Positions 32,578-41,698 of a DNA stretch of 47,566 bases are shown piece by piece. The stretch is from an uncultured Lachnospiraceae bacterium (lineage in GTDB: Bacteria; Bacillota; Clostridia; Lachnospirales; Lachnospiraceae). The translations under genes and the position numbers were made by a program. The notes under the pieces are model-generated. The model worked only from the letters and a program-made list of their open reading frames with translations. It was not told the DNA's origin and made no database searches. Location of the stretch: contig CALWLN010000104.1 in the NCBI GenBank assembly GCA_944381535.1, forward strand, positions 1-47,566, read 5' to 3'. The stretch's first letter is position 1, and the number at the start of each line of letters is the position of its first letter.

Positions 32578-34347
32578 TTAATATGGTTCTATCAAAATGG
32601 CCGTAATGTTGTCCTTGCCGCCGTTCGCGTCGGCATCCGCCACCAGCTCTTCCACTTTTTCTCTGACATTCTTTTTGCTCCGTACGATGGCCAGTATTTC
32701 CTCATCCTTCAGCATATTGGTCAACCCGTCGGAACACAGCAGTATGAAATCTCCTGCCTTCACATCCACCTCAAAAACATCCGCCGTCACCTCATCACTG
32801 GCCCCGATGGCTCTGGTAATGAAGTTCTTATCCGGGTGCTCTCTGGCTTCCGCCTCCTTAAGCTTCCCCATGCGCACCAGTTCTTCCACCAGGGAATGGT
32901 CCACGGTAACCTGCCGAATGCTCTCGTTCACCACATACAGACGGCTGTCACCCACGTTGGCCACCCACAGCTTATGGTCCTCAAGGCTCGCCAGCACCGC
33001 CGTGGTGCCCATGCCCTCAAGCCGGCTATCCTCCCTGGCCTTTGAAAACAACTCCCTGTTGGCGCACTGAATGGCATTTCCGAAAATCTCCGGCGGCTCC
33101 TTGGCCTTACATGCCTGAATCTCCCGCACGATCACTTCCACCGCATATCTGGAGGCGTAATCCCCTGCCTTGTGACCGCCCATCCCGTCGGCGACAATAA
33201 AAAGATTGGGCAGATTTCCCACAGGATCCTCCGAGACGAACACATAGTCCTGGTTCATCTGGCGTATTCTTCCTTTATCCGTTATGAAAAAAGTTCTCAT
33301 CCTTTCTCGCCCGCCTTTCTCAATAAATCTCTTCCGTAATTGTCCACAGGCCCCGTCAATATCGCGGCCCATTTCCCTTCTTATAGTAACATTTATTCCG
33401 TATTTTTCAAGTTTATTTTTAAAATTCTGTATCACAGAGGTGTCAGACCGGACAAAATCCCGCTCCTTGATGGGATTTACGGGGATCAGATTGACGTGAC
33501 AGTTTAAGCCTCTGACGAGTTCCGCAAGCTCCCTTGCCTCCCCTTCGCTGTCGTTCACCCCGCCCACCAGGGCGTACTCAAAGGTGATCCGGCGCCCGGT
33601 CTTATTAAAATAATACCGGCAGGCTTCTATCACTTCCTGTATCCCATATTTATTTGCCACCGGCATGAGTGCTTCCCGCTTCTCCTGGTTGGGGGCGTGG
33701 AGAGACAGGGCCAGCGTGATCTGAAGCTTTTCGTCAGCTAATTTTCTCATATTTGGCACAATTCCGCAAGTGGATACCGTAATATTTCTCTGACTGATAT
33801 GTAATCCGTTCTCGTCGGAGAGCAGGCGAATGAATTTCAAAAGATTGTCATAATTGTCCAGAGGCTCTCCGGTGCCCATCACCACCACATTGGAAACCCG
33901 CTCCCCGGTGTCCGCCTGAATCCGGTAAATCTGGTCCAACATCTCCGCGGGCGTCAGATTCCGTACCAGTCCGTCCAGAGTGGAAGCGCAGAACTTACAG
34001 CCCATGCGGCAGCCGGCCTGGGAGGAAATGCAGACGCTGTTTCCATGCTTATAGCGCATAAGCACACTCTCGATCATATTTCCGTCACTCAGGGCGAAGA
34101 GATACTTTCTGGTTCCGTCCTGTCCGGATTCCTGCATTTGAATCTTCTTTAAGACAGTCAGCTCACAGGCTTCCTTCAGAATTTCCCGAAGGCTCTTTGA
34201 AATATCCGTCATCTCATCCCAGGAGGTGATAAGACGCCGGTGGAGCCAGGTGTAGATCTGTCCGCCGCGAAAGGGCTTTTCCCCCAGGTCAGCCAGCATC
34301 TCTTTTAATTCCCCAAGCTCCAATGATTTTATATCTGTTTTATCCAT
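32578..34347 (-). CDS. rlmN: RlmN (rRNA/tRNA m2A methyltransferase) fused to PrpC-type PP2C phosphatase
   Basis: 589 residues in one frame. Residues 1-349 are RlmN, a radical-SAM enzyme making m2A2503 in 23S rRNA and m2A37 in tRNA. SVCISSQAGC, CRMGCKFC (cluster cysteines), VVMGTGEPLDN, and the methyl-carrying Cys in GACGQLRKRF are present. Residues 350-589 are a PP2C Ser/Thr phosphatase: MRTFFITDKGRIRQMNQDY, VADGMGGHKAG, NVGDSRLY, LLCSDGLTNML and GGKDNITAI, all metal Asps present. The second part is the usual partner of PrkC. In related genomes the two are adjacent separate genes. At Met350 only AAAGG directly abutting the ATG is seen, a poor ribosome site, favouring a single polypeptide. A base-call error that removed a stop is the alternative. 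Confidence 0.93.
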   Translation of the reverse strand: MDKTDIKSLELGELKEMLADLGEKPFRGGQIYTWLHRRLITSWDEMTDISKSLREILKEACELTVLKKIQMQESGQDGTRKYLFALSDGNMIESVLMRYKHGNSVCISSQAGCRMGCKFCASTLDGLVRNLTPAEMLDQIYRIQADTGERVSNVVVMGTGEPLDNYDNLLKFIRLLSDENGLHISQRNITVSTCGIVPNMRKLADEKLQITLALSLHAPNQEKREALMPVANKYGIQEVIEACRYYFNKTGRRITFEYALVGGVNDSEGEARELAELVRGLNCHVNLIPVNPIKERDFVRSDTSVIQNFKNKLEKYGINVTIRREMGRDIDGACGQLRKRFIEKGGRERMRTFFITDKGRIRQMNQDYVFVSEDPVGNLPNLFIVADGMGGHKAGDYASRYAVEVIVREIQACKAKEPPEIFGNAIQCANRELFSKAREDSRLEGMGTTAVLASLEDHKLWVANVGDSRLYVVNESIRQVTVDHSLVEELVRMGKLKEAEAREHPDKNFITRAIGASDEVTADVFEVDVKAGDFILLCSDGLTNMLKDEEILAIVRSKKNVREKVEELVADADANGGKDNITAILIEPY

Positions 34348-35653
34348 GGTTCTCCTTTATCAGCTTTGCCAGGAAAAATCCGTCCCTGCGCCCGGCTGCC
34401 GGCAGAAGCTGCTGTTGCTTTTCCAGGGAAAAGCCCGGATGTTCCTTCAAAAACCAGGCCACATTGTCCTCATTTTCCTGCCGGCTGATGGTGCAGGTGC
34501 TGTACATCAGTGTCCCGCCGGGCTTTACATAGCGGGACACGGTGTTCAGTATCTCCCGCTGCAGCGCCGCCAGCTCTTTCATGGCCTCCCGATTTATCCG
34601 ATATTTTATATCGGTCTTTTTACCCAGGGTCCCCAACCCGGAACAGGGCAGATCTGCCAGTACAATATCCGCCTTATTTTCGTCTTCGGGATAAAATTCT
34701 CTGGCGTCCGCCTGCGCCGCTTTGAGGTTGCCAAGCCGGCAGCGGTCTATATTTTCCTGTATCAGCCCCACCTTGTAGGGCGTCAGATCCCTCGCTTCCA
34801 CCATGCCGGTTCCCCGAAGGAGCTCCGCCATGTGAAGACTCTTTCCGCCGGGAGCGGCACAGACGTCCAGCACATAATCTCCGGGCTTCGGGGAGGCAAG
34901 CTCCGACACCAGCATGGAGCTTTCATCCTGCACATAGAACAATCCCTCACGAAAGGTATCAAGGGCATTCAGATAGTCATAACCGGAAATGTACAGCCCC
35001 TGGGAAAGCGTTTCGTTTTTCTCCACGGTAACACCCTCCGCCCGAAGCCTCTGTGTCAGCGTCTCCCGGTCGGTTCTCATGGTATTCACCCGGATACTGG
35101 TGGGCGCCTCCGCCAGAAACGCTTCCAACATTCCTTCCACGGTCTTAAAATCGTAAACCTCAAGCCACTCCTTCACGATCCACTCCGGCATGGAGTAGGT
35201 CACGGACAGATAGGCCGCAGGTTCTTTTTCCTTATCCGGCAACTTTATCGCCGGAAGTCCCCGGCTGATATTGCGGAGCACGCCGTTGACAAACCCCTTT
35301 AGATTTTGGAACCCGCATTTTCCGGTCAGCTTCACCGCCTCGTTGATGGTGGCAGACGGGGGTACCGCGTCCATATATCGCAGCTCGTAAACCGCCATTC
35401 TTAAAACAGTGCGGATCACCGGCTTCATTTTGGGAACCGGCACCTTGGAAAACTGATTGATACAAAAGTCAATCCACAGCATGCGCTCCAGGGTCCCCTC
35501 TGTAAGCCTGGTCAAAAAGCTTCTCTCCTGCTTTCCCAGATACTGATATTTATCCAGCACGGCTTTCAAGGCCACATGGCTGTACACGCCGTCCCTGGTC
35601 ACCGCCAGCAGGACCTCCATGGCAAGCCGCCTTAGATTGACCTGGTTAGTCAT
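34340..35653 (-). CDS. rsmB: 16S rRNA (cytosine-967-C5)-methyltransferase RsmB
   Basis: 437 residues. The N-terminal NusB-like RNA-binding domain contains RRLAMEVLLAV and PPSATINEAVKLTGKCG. The C-terminal SAM domain has DVCAAPGGKSLHMAELL, ARDLTPYKVGLIQENI, DADIVLADLPCSGLGTLG and the catalytic YSTCTISRQENEDNV. The start at 35653 gives MTNQVNLRR; an earlier in-frame ATG at 35725 would overlap the previous gene deeply. It overlaps the peptidase gene upstream and rlmN downstream by 8 nt each (ATGACTAA-type junctions), implying coupled translation. Confidence 0.96.
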   Translation of the reverse strand: MTNQVNLRRLAMEVLLAVTRDGVYSHVALKAVLDKYQYLGKQERSFLTRLTEGTLERMLWIDFCINQFSKVPVPKMKPVIRTVLRMAVYELRYMDAVPPSATINEAVKLTGKCGFQNLKGFVNGVLRNISRGLPAIKLPDKEKEPAAYLSVTYSMPEWIVKEWLEVYDFKTVEGMLEAFLAEAPTSIRVNTMRTDRETLTQRLRAEGVTVEKNETLSQGLYISGYDYLNALDTFREGLFYVQDESSMLVSELASPKPGDYVLDVCAAPGGKSLHMAELLRGTGMVEARDLTPYKVGLIQENIDRCRLGNLKAAQADAREFYPEDENKADIVLADLPCSGLGTLGKKTDIKYRINREAMKELAALQREILNTVSRYVKPGGTLMYSTCTISRQENEDNVAWFLKEHPGFSLEKQQQLLPAAGRRDGFFLAKLIKENHG

Positions 35654-36359
35654 CTCTTCTTCGTCCTCCAAACAACAGTACAAGACGCAACAGCTGCAGG
35701 ATGGCTGCCGCCGCGCTGGCCACATAGGTCAGAGCTGCTGCCGACAGCACCTTTCTTGTCTGGCTGATTTCTTCCTGGCCCAGAATTCCCAGGGAGTCCA
35801 ACACCCGGACAGCTCTTCTGGAAGCATTGTATTCCACCGGAAGGGTCACAAGCTGGAACAGCACCGCCGCGGAAAAACAGATGATTCCGATGGTAATCAG
35901 AATGCTTCCGCTGCCTCTGGAAAATAAAAGTCCGATGAGGATCAGAGGCCAGGCCAGCATGGAGCCAAAATTGGCCACCGGCACCAGAGCGCTTCGGATG
36001 GCCAAAGGCGCGTAGGCCTTCTGGTGCTGGATGGCATGTCCGCACTCGTGGGCTGCCACACCTATGGCCGCCACAGAGGCGGAGCCGTATACACTGTCGG
36101 AAAGGCTCAGCGTCTTATTTCTCGGATCATAATGGTCATTCAAATTGCCTTGGATATGGCGGATTACCACATCATAGATTCCGGCGGAACGAAGAATCCG
36201 CTCTGCCGCCTCCGCGCCGGTGAGACCGGACATACTGCGGACCCTCTGATATTTGTTAAACGTAGTTTTGACCCTCGCCGAGGCGATCAGACAGATAACT
36301 GCCCCGATGATCACCAGGAAATAAGTGGGGTCCCAAAAGGTGTAAAACCCATATGGCAT
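35646..36359 (-). CDS. yugP: YugP-type membrane zinc metallopeptidase
   Basis: 237 residues. The zinc motif HECGHAIQH is near residue 104. Membrane helices lie at about 12-30, 125-150, 155-180 and 200-230. AVEYNASRRA-like VEYNASRRAVRVLD, carrying the third-ligand Glu region, is typical of the YugP family (peptidase, putative). Substrates are unknown. This family commonly sits between fmt and rsmB in Firmicutes, as here. Confidence 0.93.
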   Translation of the reverse strand: MPYGFYTFWDPTYFLVIIGAVICLIASARVKTTFNKYQRVRSMSGLTGAEAAERILRSAGIYDVVIRHIQGNLNDHYDPRNKTLSLSDSVYGSASVAAIGVAAHECGHAIQHQKAYAPLAIRSALVPVANFGSMLAWPLILIGLLFSRGSGSILITIGIICFSAAVLFQLVTLPVEYNASRRAVRVLDSLGILGQEEISQTRKVLSAAALTYVASAAAAILQLLRLVLLFGGRRRDD

Positions 36360-36413
36360 AGTTGCTTCCTCCTTTTTTCTGTTGGGGCCTTTTCCTGTGC
36401 CCCGGTTTATTTA

Positions 36414-37418
36414 CTACTTGTTTATATCTTTCGGAATTTCCGGCGTTACCGGCAGGAATTTTCCGAACCGTAATCCTTTCTCCAGAGAATATCCTCTTAA
36501 GAAGGAGGCGATATCCATCCGCTTCTTTCCCTCCAGCTGAACCTCCTTCAAAGACAACAGGCCCTTTCCGGTCTGTACTAGCAAGCTGTCTTTGCCCACC
36601 TGCACAATGGTTCCGGGAATCGAAGGATTTGCTTTTTTATTTTCCCCGGCCAGGCCGGAGGCTTCCTCCACCACAGAGGCTTTCCAGATTTTCAAGGTTT
36701 TATCTCCCCAGAAGGTGTAGGCGCTGGGCCAGGGATTTAAGCCCCGGATAAGGCGCTCGATCTCTTCCGCCGTTTTTGCAAAATCAATCTCGCCCATCTG
36801 CTTCTTTATCATGGTAGTGTGGGTGGCCTCTTGATGATTCTGAGGCGTATATTCCGCCGTCCCGTCTTCGATGGCTTTCACCGTCTCCACGCAGAGCTTC
36901 GCGCCAGCCTCCGAGAGCCTGTCAAACAGGCTTCCGCCGGTTTCTTCCGGCGAAAGGGGGCCCTCCGTCTTCATAATCATATCGCCGGTGTCGATTCCCT
37001 CGTCCATGCGCATGGTGGTGACGCCGGTTACCTTTTCCCCGTTGATGACGGCCCACTGGATGGGTGCCGCTCCCCGGTATTTGGGAAGCAGGGAAGCATG
37101 TACGTTGACACAGCAGTATTTTGGCATTTCAAGAATCTCCTTTGTCAATATCTGCCCAAAGGCCACCACCACAATCAAATCCGGGACAAAGGTTCTTAGA
37201 TAGGCCACACACTCCGGTTCCCGGACCCTCTTTGGCTGATAAACGGGAATCTTGTGGGCTAAGGCAGCCTCCTTCACCGGCGAAAACTGCACGGCCTTGC
37301 CCCTTCCTTTGGGCTTATCCGGCTGGGTCACCGCCAACACGATTTCATGTCCCGCCTCAATCAGCGCTTCCAATGTCCCCACGGAAAAATCCGGGGTTCC
37401 CATAAAAATGATTCTCAT
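36414..37418 (-). CDS. fmt: Methionyl-tRNA formyltransferase
   Basis: 334 residues. Formylates initiator Met-tRNA. N-terminal IIFMGTPDFSVGTLEAL, catalytic NVHASLLPKYRGAAPIQWAV (Asn, His) and MRMDEGIDTGDM, plus the C-terminal OB-like domain with LNPWPSAYTF, are all present. It overlaps def by 4 nt (ATGA), the classical def-fmt pairing. Confidence 0.98.
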   Translation of the reverse strand: MRIIFMGTPDFSVGTLEALIEAGHEIVLAVTQPDKPKGRGKAVQFSPVKEAALAHKIPVYQPKRVREPECVAYLRTFVPDLIVVVAFGQILTKEILEMPKYCCVNVHASLLPKYRGAAPIQWAVINGEKVTGVTTMRMDEGIDTGDMIMKTEGPLSPEETGGSLFDRLSEAGAKLCVETVKAIEDGTAEYTPQNHQEATHTTMIKKQMGEIDFAKTAEEIERLIRGLNPWPSAYTFWGDKTLKIWKASVVEEASGLAGENKKANPSIPGTIVQVGKDSLLVQTGKGLLSLKEVQLEGKKRMDIASFLRGYSLEKGLRFGKFLPVTPEIPKDINK

Positions 37419-37894
37419 TCTTCCTCATCCTCTTCATACACCACGTCGTGAAGCTCGCCATTGACCTTCTCCACATACATGTGGCCGTCCAAATGCTCAA
37501 TTTCATGGCAGAGGGCCCTGGCCAGAAGCTCCGTCCCCTCGATCTCACGCTCCCGCATATTTTCGTCAAAGGCCCGGACCTTCACATAGTTGGGTCGCGT
37601 CACCTCCCCGGCCTTGCCCGGAAGGCTTAAGCACCCCTCGTCCCCGGTCTGCTCCCCGGAGGTTTCCAGTATCACCGGATTGATGAGGACAATGGGGCCT
37701 TCCCCCACATCGATCACCGTCAGTCTCTTTAAAATTCCCACCTGGGGAGCCGCCAGACCCACGCCGTTTGCCTCGTACATGGTATCCAGCATATCCCCGA
37801 TCAATAGGCGGATGCGGGGCGTCATTCCCTTGATCTCCCTGCATTTCTTGGTCAATACCTCATCGCCCATAACGCGAATCTTTCTCAATGCCAT
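37415..37894 (-). CDS. def: Peptide deformylase
   Basis: 159 residues. Removes the N-formyl group from new proteins. Motifs are GVGLAAPQVG, EGCLSLPG (metal Cys) and HEIEHLDG (metal His residues and catalytic Glu). The C-terminus is acidic (YEEDEEE). GGAGGAAAC lies before the ATG, 17 nt after priA. Confidence 0.98.
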   Translation of the reverse strand: MALRKIRVMGDEVLTKKCREIKGMTPRIRLLIGDMLDTMYEANGVGLAAPQVGILKRLTVIDVGEGPIVLINPVILETSGEQTGDEGCLSLPGKAGEVTRPNYVKVRAFDENMREREIEGTELLARALCHEIEHLDGHMYVEKVNGELHDVVYEEDEEE

Positions 37895-37911
37895 TTTTGT
37901 TTCCTCCTGTT

Positions 37912-40170
37912 CTAAAATCCATTCATTGGATTGAAATCAAACTGTATCGTCACACCGTCAAATTCCCGGTGCCTCTTTATGAACTGCTCCAGCACATCCT
38001 TGACACGCGCCAACGCGGCGTAATTTTCGTGCTTAAAGTAGATAACCTTCCTGTAAATATCGTTGACCTTGGCTATCGGCGGGTCCGCGGGACCGATCAT
38101 GGAAAGTCCCTGAATCTTCCCCTTTTCCTGAGCCTGCTGAAGCTTTTCCCAAAGCAGCCTTGCGCACTGCTCCGTAAGTTCCTGCTTCCCGGAGGCTACC
38201 AGCATTACCATCATATGCCACACCGGCGGGTATTTCATAAGCCGGCGGTAGGAAATCTCCTGCTCATAGAAGGCCTCATAGTCCTGCCGGGCCGCCAGCA
38301 GGATACTGTAGTGGTCCGGGCTGTAAGTCTGTATGACCACCCGGCCCCTCTCCTGCCCCCGGCCCGCCCGGCCCGCCGCCTGGGTCAGCAGCTGAAAAGT
38401 CCGCTCCGGCCCCCGGTAATCGCTGATATGTAAGGACAGGTCCGCCGCCAGAATCCCCACAAGGGTCACATTTGGAAAATCGTGGCCCTTTACGATCATC
38501 TGGGTGCCGATTAAAATATCAGCCTCCCCATTGGCAAAGGCGGCCAGAATCTTTTCATAGCCCTCCTTATTGCGGGTGGTGTCAAAATCCATCCGAAGGA
38601 CCCTGGCCTCCGGGAACCGCTCCTTTACCACCTGCTCGATTTTCTGGGTGCCGGCCTTAAAGCCGCTGACATATTTGGAACCGCACTGAGGGCAGATTTT
38701 TGGCGCCGGTTCCTGATAGCCGCAATAGTGGCAGACCATTCTGCCGTTGTTGTGCTGGCTCAAGGACACGTCGCAATGGGGGCAGCGGAACACATGACCG
38801 CAAGCCCGGCAGGAGACGAAGCCGGAAACTCCCCGCCGATTTAAAAACAACATCATCTGCTGTCCTTTTTTCAGCCGGTCCTCCATCAATTCCTGAAGCC
38901 GGCCGCTTAAAATCGAGCGGTTTCCCTGCTTTAATTCCTCCCGCAGATCAATGATCTCGCTGGTTGGGAGGGGCTTTTCCTCAATCCGTGTCCGCAGGTT
39001 CAGCAGCCGGTATTCCCCCTGTTTCGCTTTGTAGTAGCTCTCCAGGGAGGGCGTCGCGGAGCCTAAGACCACGCTGGCTCCCACCATGCGGGCACGCTCT
39101 ATGGCCGCTTCCCTGGCATGGTAGCGTGGAACGGTCTCGCTTTTATAGGAAGATTCATGTTCCTCGTCAATTATAATATACCCCAAATTTGAAAACGGTG
39201 TGAACAGGGCCGACCTGGGACCGATCATCACATCCAGCCCGCCGTTTTTGGCCCGCAGGAACTGGTCGTAGCGCTCCCCCTGGGACATTCTGGAGTGTAG
39301 AACGGAGACCCTGTCGCCAAACCGTTTATAAAAACGCATGACGGTCTGATAAGTCAGGGCAATCTCCGGTATGAGTACGATGGCCTGGCGGCCCTCCGCC
39401 ACAGCCCGGGCAATCAGTTCGATGTAGACGGCGGTCTTGCCGCTGCCGGTGACGCCATGAATCAGGTAGGTTCCGTAGTGTTCCTCCCCAAAATCCGCGC
39501 TTATGGTATCCACAATTTGCTGTTGTTCGCTGTTTAATGTGAAATCCGGACTTTCGCCGGCTGCTGCGCTCGAATTTAAAGCAGAGACAGGATTCCGCCA
39601 AAACTGCTCTTTCTCCACGGTAACCAGGCCCAGTTCTTCCATAGCCCGGATCACCGCCGGCGTAACGTTCAGCTTCCCGGTGACGGCCTCGTAGGGGACC
39701 TTTGGCGTATCCAGCAGGGCCTCCAGCAGCCGGACCCGCGCGGTATTATGCTTCTTTTGAAAAGCTGCAAGCTGCTCTTGCGCTTTGTCCCGGGAAACTG
39801 CCAGGGTTACCGACTTTTTTTCCTTCTGCCTGGTTTTCTGGTGGACCGGAAGCACGGTCTTTAAGGCCTGATTCATGGTTCCGCCGTAATTTTCCTTAAT
39901 CCAGGCTGCCAGGGAGATCAGCTGGGCCTCCACAGGAACGCCCTCCATGTCGATGGCCGTAATCTCCTTTAAACGGTCTTTGTCAAATTCCGCCTCGTCC
40001 GTCAGTTCAATCACATATCCCCGTATAGTACGGTTTCCGTTGCCGAAGGGCACCAGCACCTGTATTCCCGGATACAGACGGTTCTTTAATCCCTCCGGCA
40101 CCCGATACTGAAAAGGCCGGTCTAATTTTTCATGTGAAATATCTATGATAATATTGGCATACTCTGCCAT
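37912..40170 (-). CDS. priA: Primosomal protein N' (replication restart helicase PriA)
   Basis: 752 residues. Recognises stalled forks and reloads the replicative helicase. N-terminal DNA-binding domain (RPFQYRVPEGLKNRLYPGIQ), Walker A GVTGSGKTAVY, DEEH in IIDEEHESSYKSE, and motif VI QAAGRAGRG. Eight zinc cysteines lie in CRACGHVFRCPHC and CHYCGYQEPAPKICPQCGSK. It heads the long operon through def, fmt and beyond, behind a promoter at 40332-40360 and a structured leader. Confidence 0.97.
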   Translation of the reverse strand: MAEYANIIIDISHEKLDRPFQYRVPEGLKNRLYPGIQVLVPFGNGNRTIRGYVIELTDEAEFDKDRLKEITAIDMEGVPVEAQLISLAAWIKENYGGTMNQALKTVLPVHQKTRQKEKKSVTLAVSRDKAQEQLAAFQKKHNTARVRLLEALLDTPKVPYEAVTGKLNVTPAVIRAMEELGLVTVEKEQFWRNPVSALNSSAAAGESPDFTLNSEQQQIVDTISADFGEEHYGTYLIHGVTGSGKTAVYIELIARAVAEGRQAIVLIPEIALTYQTVMRFYKRFGDRVSVLHSRMSQGERYDQFLRAKNGGLDVMIGPRSALFTPFSNLGYIIIDEEHESSYKSETVPRYHAREAAIERARMVGASVVLGSATPSLESYYKAKQGEYRLLNLRTRIEEKPLPTSEIIDLREELKQGNRSILSGRLQELMEDRLKKGQQMMLFLNRRGVSGFVSCRACGHVFRCPHCDVSLSQHNNGRMVCHYCGYQEPAPKICPQCGSKYVSGFKAGTQKIEQVVKERFPEARVLRMDFDTTRNKEGYEKILAAFANGEADILIGTQMIVKGHDFPNVTLVGILAADLSLHISDYRGPERTFQLLTQAAGRAGRGQERGRVVIQTYSPDHYSILLAARQDYEAFYEQEISYRRLMKYPPVWHMMVMLVASGKQELTEQCARLLWEKLQQAQEKGKIQGLSMIGPADPPIAKVNDIYRKVIYFKHENYAALARVKDVLEQFIKRHREFDGVTIQFDFNPMNGF

Positions 40171-40194
40171 CCGCTCACCGCCTGCATCTTATTC

Positions 40195-40325
40195 AAGTCT
40201 CGCCCCGCGAGACTTGGCGCGGGATTCGGGCCAGCTTTAGCTGGCAAAACACATTTCCGAATCCCTGCGCATCCTCGCGGAGCGTATATCAGATGGGGGT
40301 TCATCTCCCATCTGATATAATACGT
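40195..40325 (-). ncRNA. Highly structured leader of priA (three hairpins), or a dispersed structured repeat
   Basis: Three nested or tandem inverted repeats fill the leader between the priA promoter and its start. They are CGTA(TTA)TATCAGATGGG with its mate (40283-40325, 13-bp core); GGGATTCGG / CCGAATCCC (40221-40229 and 40257-40265), itself enclosing CCAGCTTTAGCTGG; and AAGTCTCGC / GCGAGACTT (40195-40215). No U-run follows, so these are not plain terminators. It could be a cis-acting RNA or a REP-like element that recurs in the genome. Confidence 0.55.
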
Positions 40326-40331
40326 TTCCTT

Positions 40332-40360
40332 ATTATATGATATCCTCGCTTATTTTACAA
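40332..40360 (-). promoter_or_regulatory. Promoter of the priA operon
   Basis: Minus strand TTGTAA, 17-nt spacer, TATAAT. The predicted start, near 40325, coincides with the outer edge of the structured element. Confidence 0.75.
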
Positions 40361-40539
40361 GCGTAAGCGGGCGGCTTTAAGAAAAAATTAACGATTGACC
40401 TGCTCTCATTTTTAAATTTTTGCCGTATGCAAAATTGATATTTCGTGCTATACTCTACTTAAGAGACATTTCATTTGCATAGAAGACAAACTTTCTTTTT
40501 TAGAACAAAAATATGAAAACGAACGGAGGAGGCATTTCT

Positions 40540-41085
40540 ATGGCACTACCACAGGAACTTATTTATACCACGGAGGATATCTATTCCCTGCCGGAGGGAC
40601 AGCGGGCGGAGCTGATTGACGGCCAGATGTATATGATGGCGCCGCCAAACCGGATACATCAGAAACTTGTTTCTAATTTTACGAAAATTATTGGCATGCA
40701 TATTGATTCCAAAGGCGGCACCTGCGAAGTTTATCCTGCCCCATTTGCCGTATTCGTCACGGAAGACGATACAAATTATGTGGAACCGGATATCAGCGTC
40801 ATTTGCGACAAATCCAAGCTCACAGACAAGGGCTGCAACGGCGCGCCGGACTGGATCATTGAGATTGTATCCACCAGCAGTCAGAAAATGGATTATTCTC
40901 TGAAAAATGCTCTGTACACCGAAGCTGGGGTCCGGGAATACTGGATCGTAGACCCCCAAAAGCAGTGCGCCACCATATACCATTACGAGGAAGATGCGGC
41001 TCCGATTATTTATACCTTTGAGCAGCCAGTCAGAGCCAACATATATCCCGATCTGAAAATCACAGTCTCCGAATTATTGAAATAG
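40540..41085 (+). CDS. Uma2-family (DUF820) putative endonuclease
   Basis: 181 residues. PD-(D/E)XK fold: RAELIDGQMYMMAPP at the N-terminus, the putative active-site VEPDISVICD and DWIIEIVSTSS, and YTEAGVREYWIVDPQ. Uma2 proteins are abundant in cyanobacteria and some Firmicutes, are thought nuclease-like, and are mostly of unknown role. GGAGGAGG lies 7 nt before the ATG at 40540, so the in-frame ATG at 40513 is not used. It is a single-gene plus-strand unit ended by hairpins at 41088-41171. Confidence 0.9.
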   Translation: MALPQELIYTTEDIYSLPEGQRAELIDGQMYMMAPPNRIHQKLVSNFTKIIGMHIDSKGGTCEVYPAPFAVFVTEDDTNYVEPDISVICDKSKLTDKGCNGAPDWIIEIVSTSSQKMDYSLKNALYTEAGVREYWIVDPQKQCATIYHYEEDAAPIIYTFEQPVRANIYPDLKITVSELLK

Positions 41086-41087
41086 AA

Positions 41088-41171
41088 CCTTGCGGCTATC
41101 GCATGGTTTTCTTGATACAAAAATCGGAATTTCCTATAAAGCAAAAAGAGTTCCGCCTGCGGAACTCTTTT
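41088..41171 (+). terminator. Two hairpins after the Uma2 gene
   Basis: First, AACCTTGCG / CGCATGGTT (one mismatch) followed by TTTCTTG, directly after the stop. Second, the strong AAAAGAGTTCCGC / GCGGAACTCTTTT (41144-41171), reading as a terminator on both strands. Confidence 0.75.
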
Positions 41172-41216
41172 GCGTCCGACGGTTATATTCCGTCCGCTTG
41201 CGGTAATACTATTCCC

Positions 41217-41642
41217 ATGAGAAAAAATTTTATAATCTGCGGACTGACCGGCTGGTGCATGGAAATCCTTTTTACCGCGTTCGATTCCTTCCGCCGCCGG
41301 GAATTAAAACTGATGGGAAGGACCTCCGTCTGGATGTTTCCAATCTATGGAATGGCCGTGTTGATAGGACCGGTGTATTTCCTCATTAAAAAATTGCCCA
41401 TGCTGCTGCGGGGGATGATTTATTCTGCCGGCTTCTTTTCCGTGGAATTTTTAAGCGGTTCTTTTCTGAAGAAAAGAGGGCTCTGCCCCTGGGACTACAG
41501 CAAAGCCAAAAGTAATATCGACGGCGTGATCCGGCTGGATTACGCACCGGTGTGGATGGCGGCGGGGCTGGTGTTTGAACGAATTTTGACGGGAGGAAAA
41601 TCAAAAATCGAACATGGAATGGAAAAATGCACTGATACCTGA
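41217..41642 (+). CDS. Putative ABC-transporter type IV (PF06541) small membrane protein
   Basis: 141 residues with about four membrane helices. The family pattern is plain: LTGWCMEILFTAFDSF, SVWMFPIYGMAVLIGPVYF, GFFSVEFLSGSFLKKRGLCP and WDYSKAKSNIDGVIRLDYAP. I start it at the ATG of MRKNFIICG (41217), the usual family start; no good ribosome site is visible and the frame is open upstream through the 41144 hairpin. A terminator overlaps its last codons. Despite the family name its transport role is unproven. Confidence 0.82.
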   Translation: MRKNFIICGLTGWCMEILFTAFDSFRRRELKLMGRTSVWMFPIYGMAVLIGPVYFLIKKLPMLLRGMIYSAGFFSVEFLSGSFLKKRGLCPWDYSKAKSNIDGVIRLDYAPVWMAAGLVFERILTGGKSKIEHGMEKCTDT

Positions 41643-41662
41643 AAATATCAGCGCTTTTTCTT
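41629..41662 (+). terminator. Terminator overlapping the end of the PF06541 gene
   Basis: CTGATA / TATCAG plus outer GC pairs, then TTTTTCTTTT. The stop codon at 41640-41642 lies in the loop. Confidence 0.68.
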
Positions 41663-41698
41663 TTACTCATCTGTCTGTTCCAAAACAGGGCATTTCCG

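Noticed and set aside
34346-35302. 318-codon open frame on the plus strand
   Set aside because: Antisense to rsmB, which has all catalytic motifs.
41103-41216. N-terminal extension of the PF06541 protein
   Set aside because: It would read through the strong 41144-41171 terminator hairpin and adds non-homologous sequence before the typical start.
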